A stretch of 64,000 nt of DNA from Protea cynaroides (taxonomy: Eukaryota > Streptophyta > Magnoliopsida > Proteales > Proteaceae), in assembly GCA_028583415.1 (NCBI GenBank), contig CM053267.1, positions 39,167,834-39,231,833 of the forward strand, in the 5' to 3' direction. Shown here in pieces: positions 46,489 to 56,708 of this stretch. A program made the position numbers and the translations under genes. How positions within the stretch are numbered: position 1 is the first letter of the stretch; the number at the start of each line of letters is the position of its first letter. Below the pieces are notes generated by a model. It did not search any database, had not been told where the DNA came from, and saw only the letters and a program-made list of their open reading frames with translations.

Positions 46489-48285
46489 GAAAATTTTTCA
46501 TCTGCCACCCAAAAAGTATGTGAAACACCATCTATAATAATATATGATATGTTACAATTAAACGGATCTGAGTGGATATAATCCAATCCGTTTAAGTGCC
46601 ATCCGAATCCGGCTACGCATTTAACCTTCTCCATCGGAATTCACATCCGAAACCAATTGTTTGGATTCAAATGCTCTTAAATGGGTGCAGATTCAAATTT
46701 GGTTATCCATTTACATCCTTCGATGGAGCTTCTTTTGCTTTTCCATGAGTTTGTTAGCCTCTAAGAGGCTTGAATTGATATTGTACCTGAACGTGATGTT
46801 TCATTTCTTTGGAGCTGGACGGACCTTCATGGCTTGGATGCTCTCGGATGATTTACAAAACCAACAAAGGAAAAATCCTAACCAGAAAAATACCAAGGAT
46901 GGCCTAATAAACAAAATCGCCCAACTATGAAGACGAACCTCTAAACTAATCGAATTATTGCACGAAAAACTTTGAACCATCAACAATGATGAAAACCATA
47001 TGCAAATTAAAGTTGGTTTCGGAATTATCCGAAGATGAGATGTTTGAAAAAGACAATTTCATGCAAAAAGAAACTACAAGGGGATATACCCATTTGGATA
47101 AAACCAAAGGTAAACCCTATAGTAAACAAATTTAAGGAATATATATGCCTTATAGACTAAAAACTGTTCAAAAGACGTGAACTCTAATCACAAGATTGAT
47201 AGAAGCAGAAGACGATAGATGTTATTTTCTTCTCTTGTAAACCCAACCTAGGTAAACTCTACATCGAGCGCCACAGCAACTAGTATCCTTGATTTGATAA
47301 ACAAACAGCGAATGGAGGGAATTGCAGTCGACAAAAGCCTCAATCAGGGTCGGGACTGGCGACGATAAATTGCAGGTAGGGGATGCAATAGAAATCGTGA
47401 AGAAGAAGCCCCTTTATATTTGAAAGGGATATTATTACAATTTTACTACCACTTAGGAGTAGTTTAGCCATTTAGATTAATATAGATTAATATGGTCAAG
47501 TGACGTCAGCAACTAACATCTCTCGACAAACGGATCGTCGTTGAGTGTAATCTAATTCATAATTCAAGGGAGATTCATGTATTTTCTAAACTACAAAGGA
47601 AGGTTCATATCATTTAACCAAAATACAAGAATATGAGTGTAATTTACCCTCTATATTGTCCATCCTCTTTCTCCTTATCACCATAGTTAATGTCTGGTCA
47701 TTTCTCCTCTATTTGACTTTTTTCCTAACTTTTCATCTTCTTCCTATTTCTTCTTCGTTCATGTTGATATTGCTTGATCTATTTTAATGTTAAATAATAA
47801 ATTAATTGTTTATTTAGATCTAAAGATTGGTATATACTGTTACGAATCCAAGGACTGAAACCAGGCTGCGTGGATACTACTCCCCCACGCAGCAGGACAG
47901 AGTTCTCTTGCCCCTAAATAAATATATGTCCCTAAATATATATAGGGATCTAGGCTTGGGTTAACGAGTAAGCCTGAACGTACCTGACCCTTTTTAGTAA
48001 AGGTTGATGTGATTAGCTCCAATACTAAATCCAAATCCAATATTTTTCCTTTTTAATTCCCTCATATATGATAAAAGACATATTACCATGTATACACATT
48101 TTTTACAGAAAGTGATAATGGAAGGAACTCCAGCTAAAATCAGAGGCTAGCTATCAAAAGGCAGAGAGAGAATTTGATTGGATTCAGTGCCTTCTCTTGT
48201 ATATGTTCTTTCTTAAGAAAATTATTTTTTCCTTGGCAACACACAAGTGAGAGTTCCATCCAGTCTAAGCTTTCCATTTCTTTAG
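46487..48285. other. Unassigned intergenic DNA
   Basis: 46550-46720 has degenerate short repeats (AATCCAATCCG, TTTGGATTCAAATG). GGACTGAAACCAGGCTGCGTGGA at about 47850 resembles a segment of subtilase intron 5 near 12673, so a dispersed repeat is present in both. No gene recognised. Confidence 0.5.
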
Positions 48286-50620
48286 GAAGTTAAATTTGAA
48301 ATGATACACAAGAGTTGGATGGAACTTAATTATGGAATGCTAATGGAGGAATTATTAGCTGTTTGAGGCTATCTCAGCGTGCTTCCTTAAGATCCAGAGC
48401 TGGGGCTAAGATCCTCCATTTTAGCTAGAGCTCTTACCAATATTGATTTTTATATTCTTCATAGCAATAGATAACAGAGCTTATATAAATAGGGTAAAGG
48501 GAAGCAAATCAACATAGAAACAATGGTGTTCTCGAGGTTTCTCTTTTTTCTTCTTCATGTCTTGCTTTTCTCCATGTTACAAAGACCCACCATTGCTATC
48601 AAAAAGGCAAGCTTTCTGATATATTTCTTTTTAATCTTCTTTTGGAGTATAATTCTGATATATTTTATCGTTCTTGTAGTCTTATGTTGTATACCTGGGA
48701 GAGCATTCACATGGTTTTGAAATCTCACCAGTCGATATTGAACTAGCTGCAGATTCTCATTACAAATTCTTGGGATCCTATTTAGGAAGGTGAGAAATGA
48801 AAGTTTCCACTTAATTCTCTAAATCTATTGATAAATATCTTCTTCTCCAACCCCTCTGTTTCCTCTGTTTCCTTTTAAACACAGCCCCGCGAAGGCCAAA
48901 GATGCAATTTTTTACTCCTACACAGGACATATCAATGGTTTTGTTGCGACCCTTGAAGAAGAAAAAGTAGCTGAGATCCCAAGTATGAAGCTTCTCTCAT
49001 CATCCTTTTTATATGTTCTTTTTACATAAAAACTTTGAAGGTTGCTCATTGTTATGATTTATGAAAATGCAGAGCATCCTAGAGTCATATCAGTTTTCGA
49101 AAACAGAGCAAGGCAATTACACACAACCTGATCATCGGATTTTCTTGGGCTGGAGACAAATGGTGTAATTCGACGTGGGTCAATCTGGAAGAAGGCCAGA
49201 TTTGGGCAAGATACCAATTATTGGGAATCTTGACACCAGTAAATTCGTTATGAAAAGATTTGAACTATCTAGCCTTGCTCAAACTATAATACTGTTGGTA
49301 GTTTAATTTTGTATTTTGTTCATTCACATTATCAAAATAACAGTGTGAAACTGTGAATAGTTGTTTCTGTTTCAAATACTAGAAAGGTTTGACATTTTAT
49401 TTCATACCCATCTATTTTTTAATTTCTATTTGTTTGATGGATTGATTGTTCCAACAACTATTAAGGTGTATGGCCCGAATCAAAGCACTTTAGTGATCAT
49501 GGGTATGGACCCATTCCATCAAAATGAAAAGGAAGTTGTCAGAATAACACTGCTGAAGGAGTTCCTTGCGACAGGTTCCATTCTCTCTCTCTCTCTTAAC
49601 TTTCCCCCACTTTTATGTGATGTTTCTTTTGTTTATCTACCAATGCCAAATGACTCCAAAATTCAAGATTATCTGAAGTTGACACTACTATGGTAGTTAG
49701 ATTCCAGTGGAGAGTCGACACCTTGATAATTCTATGCTTTCAGCAGGTTTGATGAACAAGAACCATTTTCTTAAGGGAGAAAAAAAAAACAATCATGACC
49801 TCTAAAATTCGAGTCTAATTCGTCTCCAATTATTGGAGGTTCCAATTCAGCATCCAACGACTGGAGTTAACTGGACGTGCCTACCAATACATCGGTAGGT
49901 GCGCCTGGTTAACTCCAGTCGTTGGATGCTAGATTGGAGCCTCCAATAATTGGAGACGATTTCAACCCCTAAAATTCTACAACACTGTTGATTCTTCTGC
50001 AGAACGTCAATTCAGTCATGAAATAGAAAATTCTTGTTGCGTAATTTGGGGACATCTATGCATCAAGATCTTGAAGCCCTCTCAAATAAATCAAGTAGCA
50101 AGAGCATGAATGGAGAAGAAACAGGAAATGAATATTAATTTAAATCCATATAAGAGCAAGAGCATAAATGGATAAAAATAGAAAATGAATATTAATGTAC
50201 AGAGTTCATTTCTTCTCATTATTGAGTTGTCAATTACTTAATTAAATAAAATCACGTTATTTTTTTTTTTTTTTCATGCAAAATGGAAATGTGTCCAGGA
50301 AGCTCATTGGCGCCAAGTACTTCAACAGAGGTTTCCTAGAGGGCGGGGGCATACTGAACTCCCCAAACGTAACCGCACGGGACACTGAAGGGCATGGGAC
50401 ACTGACCCTATCGACAGCCGGAGGAAACTTCCTAAAAGCCGCTAGCATGTTCGGCTACGGCAATGGCACTTCCAAAGGAGGATCGCCAAGTGCTCAAGTA
50501 GCCGCCTACAAGGTTTGCTAGGTGCGTTGCCACGACGCCGACATCTTTGTGGGTTTCGACGCCACCATCCATGACGGTGTTGATGTGCTCTTCGTGTCTT
50601 AATTTTGGGAATAGTCCCAC
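48286..50620 (+). pseudogene. Subtilase copy 3, disabled and 3'-truncated
   Basis: Same promoter, TATA box (48482-48490), exon 1 (48523-48606, MVFSRFLFFLLHVLLF) and GC-donor intron as the intact gene. Exon 2 starts near 48690, exon 3 near 48885, exon 4 near 49073, exon 5 near 49468 and exon 6 near 50299. Damage: an in-frame TGA near 49130, a frame change near 49222, loss of the exon-4 donor, TGA in exon 5 near 49533, TAG near 50519. The catalytic His of GHGTHTLS is Leu (GHGTLTLS) near 50401. Homology stops at about 50602, where unrelated repeat DNA begins; the Ser-bearing part and C-terminal domain are gone. A hairpin MITE lies in intron 5. Confidence 0.9.
49811..49968. mobile_element. MITE 2, near-perfect hairpin, 9-bp target duplication
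   Basis: Flanked by CTAAAATTC at 49802-49810 and 49969-49977. The arms are inverted copies over almost their whole length (CGTCTCCAATTATTGGAGG ... CCTCCAATAATTGGAGACG; then CATCCAACGACTGGAGTTAA and its complement). The first 17 bases at each end align with those of MITE 1, sharing AATC.TCTCC or TTCGTCTCC-type ends, and the centre GCCTACCAATACAT is identical. Non-coding; it probably depends on a Mutator-like transposase. Confidence 0.9.
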
Positions 50621-50705
50621 ATTGCTAACGAAATTGGAATCCTGTAGTCTTATATATAGAGAGTCCCTCCACTTACTAGTTCAAACTTTTGAATTGACAA
50701 CTTGA
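50603..50705 (+). repeat. LTR-like fragment at the truncation point of subtilase copy 3
   Basis: AATAGTCCCACATTGCTAAC, then GTCTTATATATAGAGAGTCC and TTCAAACTTTTGAATTGA, is a pattern common in plant Copia or TRIM LTRs. No terminal structure can be defined. Confidence 0.45.
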
Positions 50706-52150
50706 CACCAATGGGATAGCTCAGTTGGTAAGAAAGTCATACCCCAAGAAGCAGAAGACTCCTCTTACTGTGTTAGGGCCACCCACATAGGAGTGTCAAC
50801 ATTGAAGTAAGTTGCCTAAAATCGAACCACGTATTTTTATTGAATGTCCTTCTATCTACTTTCTCTTTTCTAACAAGAGTACATCCATATAAGATTTACA
50901 CATTATTCAAAATATTCATTTATGATTAATTTTCTTAACAAAAAAGAGTCATCGTCGAAATTTGGAAGTATAATTTATCATTTTTAACGGTTGGGAGTTA
51001 AACTAAAGTAAACACGTGTTGCAAGATATTCTGAGTAGCTTTTAATGGATATTTAGGGGATTCTCCGACAAAACGAACTTATAAACTACTCATCAATAAA
51101 ATTAAAGTTTTAATGCTGAGAGGAAACGCTTTCTTTAATTCATTAACCAAGATTTGCTAGAGAAATTAATGAAAAATTGTTCAGATTAAGTAGCAAGTAA
51201 ATTTTTTTAGCTTCTATTTTACAGAAGCATGTACGAAATATTTTTTAGATGGAACAAAAATTTTGTGCACAGCTATGGCTTCTGCCATAGGATGGAGTGA
51301 GAAACTGTCCCTCCCTATTGCACAAAGGACCTAATGCACTATTTGAAACAACATACAAACTCATCGATTTTGAGTGCATATATATATATATATATATTTT
51401 AAACAAGGGAACCGACATAAACCCCAATGGGATAGCCCAATTGGTAAGAAGTCCACACCTCATGAAGCGGAAGATTCATCTTACCATCTTAGGGCCACTA
51501 ACACAGGGGTGTTAAGTTCTCTTTTTCTATTTTGGGTGCAAATGGAATAGTTCTCATTCAACACAATAATTCACAACTATCAACGTGAAGTAAGTTGCCT
51601 AAAATTGAACCATGTATTCTTATTGAATACCCTTCTTCTATCTACTTTCTCTTTTTTAACAAGAGTACACATGTATAAGATTTACATGTTATTCAAAATA
51701 TTTATTTATGATTAATGTTCTTAATAGAAAACATCATCACCGAAATTTGGGAGTACAATTTATCATTTTTAGTAGTTGGGCGTTAAACTGAACTAAACAC
51801 GTGTTGCAAGATATCCTGAGTAGCTTTTAGTGGATGTTTAACGGATTCTCCGATAAAACGAACATATGAATTATTCATCAATAAAATTAAAGTTTTAATG
51901 CTGACACGAAATGCTTTCTTGCTTTCTTTAGTTCATTAACCCAATGCATTATTTAAAACAACATATGAACTCCTCGATGTTGAGTGCATCCAAATCTTTT
52001 TTTTTTTTTTTTTTTAAACAAACGAGGGCAACCGACATAAACCCCAAGGGGTAGCTCAGTTGCTAAGGAAACGGAAGACTCCCTTTATCGTCTTGGGACC
52101 ACTCATTAAAAGGTGTTAAGTGCTCTTTTCCTAATTTAAGTGCAAGTAGA
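50706..52150. repeat. Tandem repeat, about 0.6-0.7 kb units with tRNA-like A box
   Basis: Three units carry GGGATAGCTCAGTTGGTAAG or a close variant, at about 50720, 51429 and 52049, an RNA polymerase III A-box-like word. Units 1 and 2 share more than 400 bp further on (CAACAAGAGTACA, ACACGTGTTGCAAGATAT, AAATTAAAGTTTTAATGCTG). Unit 3 is cut short. No clear B box or CCA end is present, so they are tRNA-derived repeats at most, not tRNA genes. A short (TA)n lies at 51380-51398. Confidence 0.7.
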
Positions 52151-52667
52151 ATAATTTGATTCAATCTTAGAATAACCAGGTTTATACAATTGTAATATCA
52201 GTATAGGCCCAACTAGTCAAACCAAACCACCCTTACAGAAAAAGAGAAAAAAAAGGGACCAACATGAAAGTCATGTGAGGAGCCCAAGGGATAATTGGCA
52301 TGTCTCTAAACCCTGTGTGCTATCTATCCTTCAAAGGCGCCAAGATAAGGATGGCTATAAAACCGATGATAAAAGTAACCGTTACTGAGAAATACACAAA
52401 AAAATCAGAAACGTATAGAAGCTAAGTGCATGCACGTACCCAGAAAGATGTACTTTGGAGAAACCCCTAATTTGTAATTGCCCGTTGGCACCCATGCAAA
52501 AGGAATAATTTGACAAGTACTGCTGCCGTCATTAAATGTCCTAAACCTTTTTAGTTCCTTAAAAACCCCCCCACCTTCTCTTCGTAAGTTTCATCCTGAT
52601 CTGTCTCAATTCTTCTCCGGATCATCTTCAAACTATCCTGCAAATCTTTTCATCATCTTGAGTTTTA
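52151..52667. other. Spacer and probable promoter of the F-box gene
   Basis: No coding sequence. CT-rich DNA with CCTTCTCTTCG and TCTCAATTCTTCTCCG at about 52570-52625 looks like the upstream and leader DNA of the next gene. I cannot fix a TATA box. Confidence 0.45.
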
Positions 52668-52687
52668 GTGTACGAGGTTCTCGTTAT

Positions 52688-52746
52688 TCCAGGGTCTGGG
52701 GAGAGGTGCGCAACCTTATTCCTCCATTGCAGAGAGGCAGTTTTTG
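52688..52746 (-). mobile_element. SINE fragment in the F-box leader
   Basis: CAGGGTCTGGGGAGAGGTGC, GCAACCTTATTCCTCC and TTGCAGAGAGGCAG in this order match the complement of plant tRNA-derived SINEs of the Au type. A longer copy of the same type lies at 58335-58450. It ends about 40 bp before the start codon of the F-box gene. Confidence 0.65.
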
Positions 52747-52752
52747 TATTTC

Positions 52753-52782
52753 ATGATCATCTTGAGTACTCCATATTTATAG
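52753..52782 (+). promoter_or_regulatory. Nine-codon upstream ORF before the F-box start
   Basis: ATG at 52753 opens nine codons and a TAG at 52780-52782, two bases before the main ATG at 52785. Ribosomes ending here could restart at the main start. Whether it lies in the mRNA is unproven. Confidence 0.5.
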
Positions 52783-52784
52783 TC

Positions 52785-55192
52785 ATGCCTGGGAATATTG
52801 ATTTATTCGATTTTCTTTCAGACTCCCTTTTGATTTTAATAGTTTCATTTCTTCCTTTCAAAGAAGCAGCAAAGACAAGCATTCTCTCCAAGAGATGGAG
52901 ATACATATGGCACAGCACCAGAAATATAGAATTCAATGAGAGTTCTTTCTCGACGCATCATGTACTTCCAACTGATGGAAGAGAGGCTCAGAAGCATGTT
53001 TTTGTCGACTACATCAGAAAATGGATGAGTTTGTATCAAGAACCCAAAGTAGACAGGTTTCGATTATCTATCTCTTACCCTTATGAGTTCCATGCCGAGA
53101 TTGAAATGTGGCTTAGGGCTGTCATAAATCGGAATGTTGATGAACTTGATCTCAACTTCTACTGGTTGGGATGTGAAGGAAGACTTCCAAATGTTCACAT
53201 AGGTTTGATTGATGCACCCTCTTGCTTGTATGAACATAAAACACTCTTATCATTGAATTTAGCTGCTTGTTGTCTCCATGATTCACACATGAAAAACTTT
53301 AGTTTGCTGAAAAACTTATCATTGGAGAGTGTCAAAGTATCAAGAACATTTTGTATGAATTTATTTTCAAAATGTCCATTACTTCAAAGCCTGAATCTCA
53401 AGAAGTGCCATGGTATCTATAATGTGAAAATGTTCGGAATGACAGCTACCCACATGAGAAAATTGTGTATGTGCCATTGTTATCCTCTTCATAGCAGCTT
53501 CAACATCTCCATGCCAAGTCTTAGATCTTTCAAGTATTTTGGGTCAGTTAGAGGTTTCCAACTACAAGAATTGACAAGCATTGAGGAGGCCGATCTTGAT
53601 TTTGGGCTTGCATATGTATGTTCTAGTAAATTTAGAAACTACCTTCATGACCTTCTTTGGGGTCTTCATCTTGTCAAGTGCTTAACCGTATGCTCTTTTG
53701 TGATTCAGGTATATTTCCTAACCATTTTCTATTTCTCTAGATTCATGTCCTTTTATTGCGTATTTTGTAGATTTACTTATCTTCTAGTATGCTGATTTTG
53801 CAATCAAACAGAACCCACAGTAAACAAATCAGGTTTGATATGTAACAAAAAGAATTTATATCTCTTGGGTCCATTAGTCCTCAACCGATAGCCTGAATTT
53901 ACTGTAGACAAGAAGTTCTTGCAACACTATTATATTGCTTTTAGTTTCATTAGTGGTGAGCAAGGTTTCAGTTCGAGGCAAGGTTTAAATTCAGGTATTG
54001 GACATCGTATTAGTTATGTTCAAAATCGAATCCGATTTAGATTGGATCGGTGTATGGGTTCTATGGAAAGCTGACACATGGTCGACACTGTATATAATAA
54101 TATAGGATCGGATCGGGGATCAATTAGGTCCAAAACTGATAAGAATCGACTGATCCGATACGTATTATTTGAACCAAGGTTTAGGTATTGGACACAGTAT
54201 CGATCGTGGCTGAAACTGATCCAGATCAGGTATGGAGCCAATGATTACGACACCAATAAAAAAAACAATGAGTTTCCAAAAAAAACAGTATTGGATTGGG
54301 ATCGATCATGGCCGAAACCAATATGAATCGACCAATCTGATATCAATTACTAAAACCATGGTGGCGAGTATGTTCGAAGGGAAAGAAAATTGTTTGATTT
54401 TCTGTATTTTGATTTACAAAAGATTCCAAATTTGAAGCTTGGCTTAAATCAGAAAAATGTAGATTTTATGAGATGCTACATTTTAATGGACTGATTATGT
54501 ACCAAAGGTTGCTGGTACATTACTAATTTTTGCTATTATTAACTCTTGTATCTTTCTCTTTCATGTTCAAAAGGGTCTTCCCAACAGGAGATTAGCTTCT
54601 ATTTCGCCCCCTTTATACCTTGAAGCTAGGCATTTGATCATAAAGGTTGGATTGCTAGCAAAAGAATTACTGGGTATCGTGATGTTGCTTATTTATTGCC
54701 CCATGTTAGATACTCTTTCGGTTAAACTGGGATTTGGGAGACAAGTCAAAGTGGGTCCCTACGGAAGAAAATTCAATGTGAGTTCCTTAAGTAAAGATCA
54801 AAGTTCAAGAATTAACTTTAAGTAATTTCATTTTCAGCACATTGTTTTGACAATTAACCATATTATCTGTGTTTCAGGCTGATGACCATCTTTATGAGAT
54901 TAATCTTAAAGCATTTTTGAGACGACATGAAGTGCATTTTCAGGGCTTGAAAGAAAAGCTAAAGGTGGTAGAGGTAGAAGGCTACCGAGGGTCGAGATAT
55001 GAAGAAGAACTAGTGCACTTTCTGATGGAAGAAGCTCAGGTACTGGAGAAGATAACTATAACTTCTATGGAAATGGTTCCTGGTGATCAGGGACATCCTG
55101 ACAAATACTTTCAAAATGCTCAAAGGGTTCTAGGTTTCGGGCGAGCCTCTCATTCTCTGACGTTTTCAATCAACAGTGGAAATCATAAGTAA
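52785..55192 (+). CDS. F-box/LRR protein with FBD-like C-terminus, intact, three exons
   Basis: Probable substrate-binding subunit of an SCF ubiquitin ligase. Exons 52785-53708, 54574-54777 and 54878-55192 join in phase 0 at GT-AG introns and give 480 residues, normal for F-box/FBD/LRR proteins. F-box at about residues 9-45 (FLSDSLLILIVSFLPFKEAA, then SILSKRWRYIW). LRR-like repeats at about 130-300 (LLSLNLAACCLHD, NLSLESVKVS, CPLLQSLNLKKCHGI). Exons 2 and 3 hold the FBD-like end (CPMLDTLSVKLGF, KLKVVEVEGYRGS, AQVLEKITITS). ATG 52785 is the first ATG of this frame; the frame extends upstream only with non-ATG codons. The target protein cannot be told. Intron 1 holds degenerate TATTGGACA/ATCGATC repeats. 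Confidence 0.88.
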
Positions 55193-55394
55193 TATGTTCA
55201 AAATGCTGAAAGGATGATGAGTGAGAAGAGGAATTCTATTTATGTTAGGACATATCCCATACTGTAGTCTCTTGTCTGTCTGGGTCCTTCCCTTGGTTTC
55301 TGTTGTTGTTTGTCTTCTCTAATAGTAGTTGTTGTTGTATGCTTGCAATTTCATTTCATTATTAGTAAGTAAATGTTTGTTTCTGTGTCTATGT

Positions 55395-55793
55395 GGTGTA
55401 TGCTTTTATGTGTGTTTTTATATGTGTTTGTTTAGGGGGTCTGTCTGAATGTAACAAGGGTTGCTACAATATGTAGTTGTAACAAATTCCCTTAAATACA
55501 TTCATTGGGTTATCGTGGAAACTTCAATATACATGGGTTAGTTTTGTTATTTCATTTGGGGACTGATGCATATCTGACAGTAAGGTGTATGCTTTTATGT
55601 GTGTTTTTATATGTATTTGTTTAAAGGGTACATCTGTGTGAATGTAACAAGGGTTACTACAACATGTAGTTGTAACAAATTCCCTTAAATACATATTCAT
55701 TGGGTTACCGTAGAAACCTCAATATACATGGGTTAGTTTTGTTATTGGGATCCCTTTGTTATTTCATTTGGGGACTAATGCATATTTGGCAGT
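55395..55793. repeat. 189-bp tandem duplication downstream of the F-box gene
   Basis: GGTGTATGCTTTTATGTGTG ... CATTTGGGGACTGATGCATA at 55395-55583 is repeated at 55584-55793 with small changes and one insertion of about 17 bp. The first unit starts about 200 bp after the stop codon and could be part of the 3' UTR or flank. Confidence 0.85.
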
Positions 55794-56429
55794 GAAAAAC
55801 CTTGTTTAAGTTTTAATTTCATCAAGGGGGATACAAGTTAATAAAAAATAATATAAAAAAATAAAAATAAAATCCTGAGATGAAAAAAACAATCTATGGA
55901 AGAGTTAAGAATACTGTTTATTCTAGAACCCAATCTTTAACCCATTCTGCATTTGAAGCCTAGATTGGAAATACTTTGTTCTTTAATTCATTCTCACACT
56001 ATCTTAGGAATACACTATTCATTTTGAAAATACATTCAAAGAATGTATACCACACAGCCTTAGGTTTCCTATTAAAAATCCAATGGGAGGACAGGCATAA
56101 GTATCCAAGAGGAGATGTAGGACTCATGACATAAAACTTTTTCCCAGCCTTAATATCATCTTGTTGGGGAAAAGATCGCAGCCTGGCAATGTACTGTCGG
56201 TCCTCTCACATTGAGGTCTAGATTATGAAACCCAAAAAAAAAAAAAAAAAAAAGAGGATATTATCAAGATTACATTAAGTTGTTCAAGGATGAACATTAT
56301 ACAGTGGAATCCATATTTGCTTTTTAGTCTTACATATAATTAACAAACCCTTTTTTTTTTTTTTTTTTTTTTTGGAATTTCAAGAAGATCAAGAAGATAT
56401 ACAAGGAAACATAAAGACTTAGATTAATT
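55794..56429. other. Spacer between convergent genes
   Basis: AT-rich, with A-run at 56228-56253 and T-run at 56350-56373. The right end probably holds the 3' UTR of the minus-strand gene at 56430. Nothing else seen. Confidence 0.5.
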
Positions 56430-56708
56430 TCATGTGGTAGGAGATCCTATACATCGTCCAAAAACAGCAGAAAGAGCACACCTTTGTGTCCTGTGATGAG
56501 ATTTGGAAGGAGAGTGTCCAGAGGTGGCCGACTTTATGTTGTTTTCCTCAGGCGATTCCTCATGTTGATGGCTGCTTTCCTTGTCGATAGTCACCGTCGG
56601 CCCATTGCCGTCAGTCGGATTATGGATGCGAAGGCGATCATCCCATATTTGACCGGAGGAACCTTGTCTCCGGAAAGAAACTGATGATCTCTGCAATGTG
56701 CTCATCAT
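56430..56708 (-). CDS. Small MAPK-substrate-like protein (At1g80180/At1g15400 type), 92 residues
   Basis: Single exon. The N-terminus MMSTLQRSSVSFRRQGSSGQ followed by IWDDR matches the conserved start of a small plant family described as MAP kinase substrates. Two Ser-Pro sites (ESPEE, GHSPSK) could be MAPK targets. The C-terminus has Cys-containing ALSAVFGRCIGSPTT, similar in style to the family's Cys/Gly/Phe end. At 92 residues it is shorter than the roughly 130-140 usual in the family. The role is signalling-related by analogy only. A T-run and AT-rich DNA lie upstream. Confidence 0.65.
   Translation of the reverse strand: MMSTLQRSSVSFRRQGSSGQIWDDRLRIHNPTDGNGPTVTIDKESSHQHEESPEENNIKSATSGHSPSKSHHRTQRCALSAVFGRCIGSPTT

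Noticed and set aside
46263..46634. IYIYIY-containing frames on both strands
   Set aside because: Produced by the TA microsatellite.
48523..50620. Copy 3 of the subtilase as a working gene
   Set aside because: Several stops, frame changes, a lost splice donor, His to Leu in the catalytic motif and loss of the 3' half.
50711..52070. tRNA genes suggested by GGGATAGCTCAGTTGG words
   Set aside because: No cloverleaf can be folded, no B box at the right distance, no acceptor stem.
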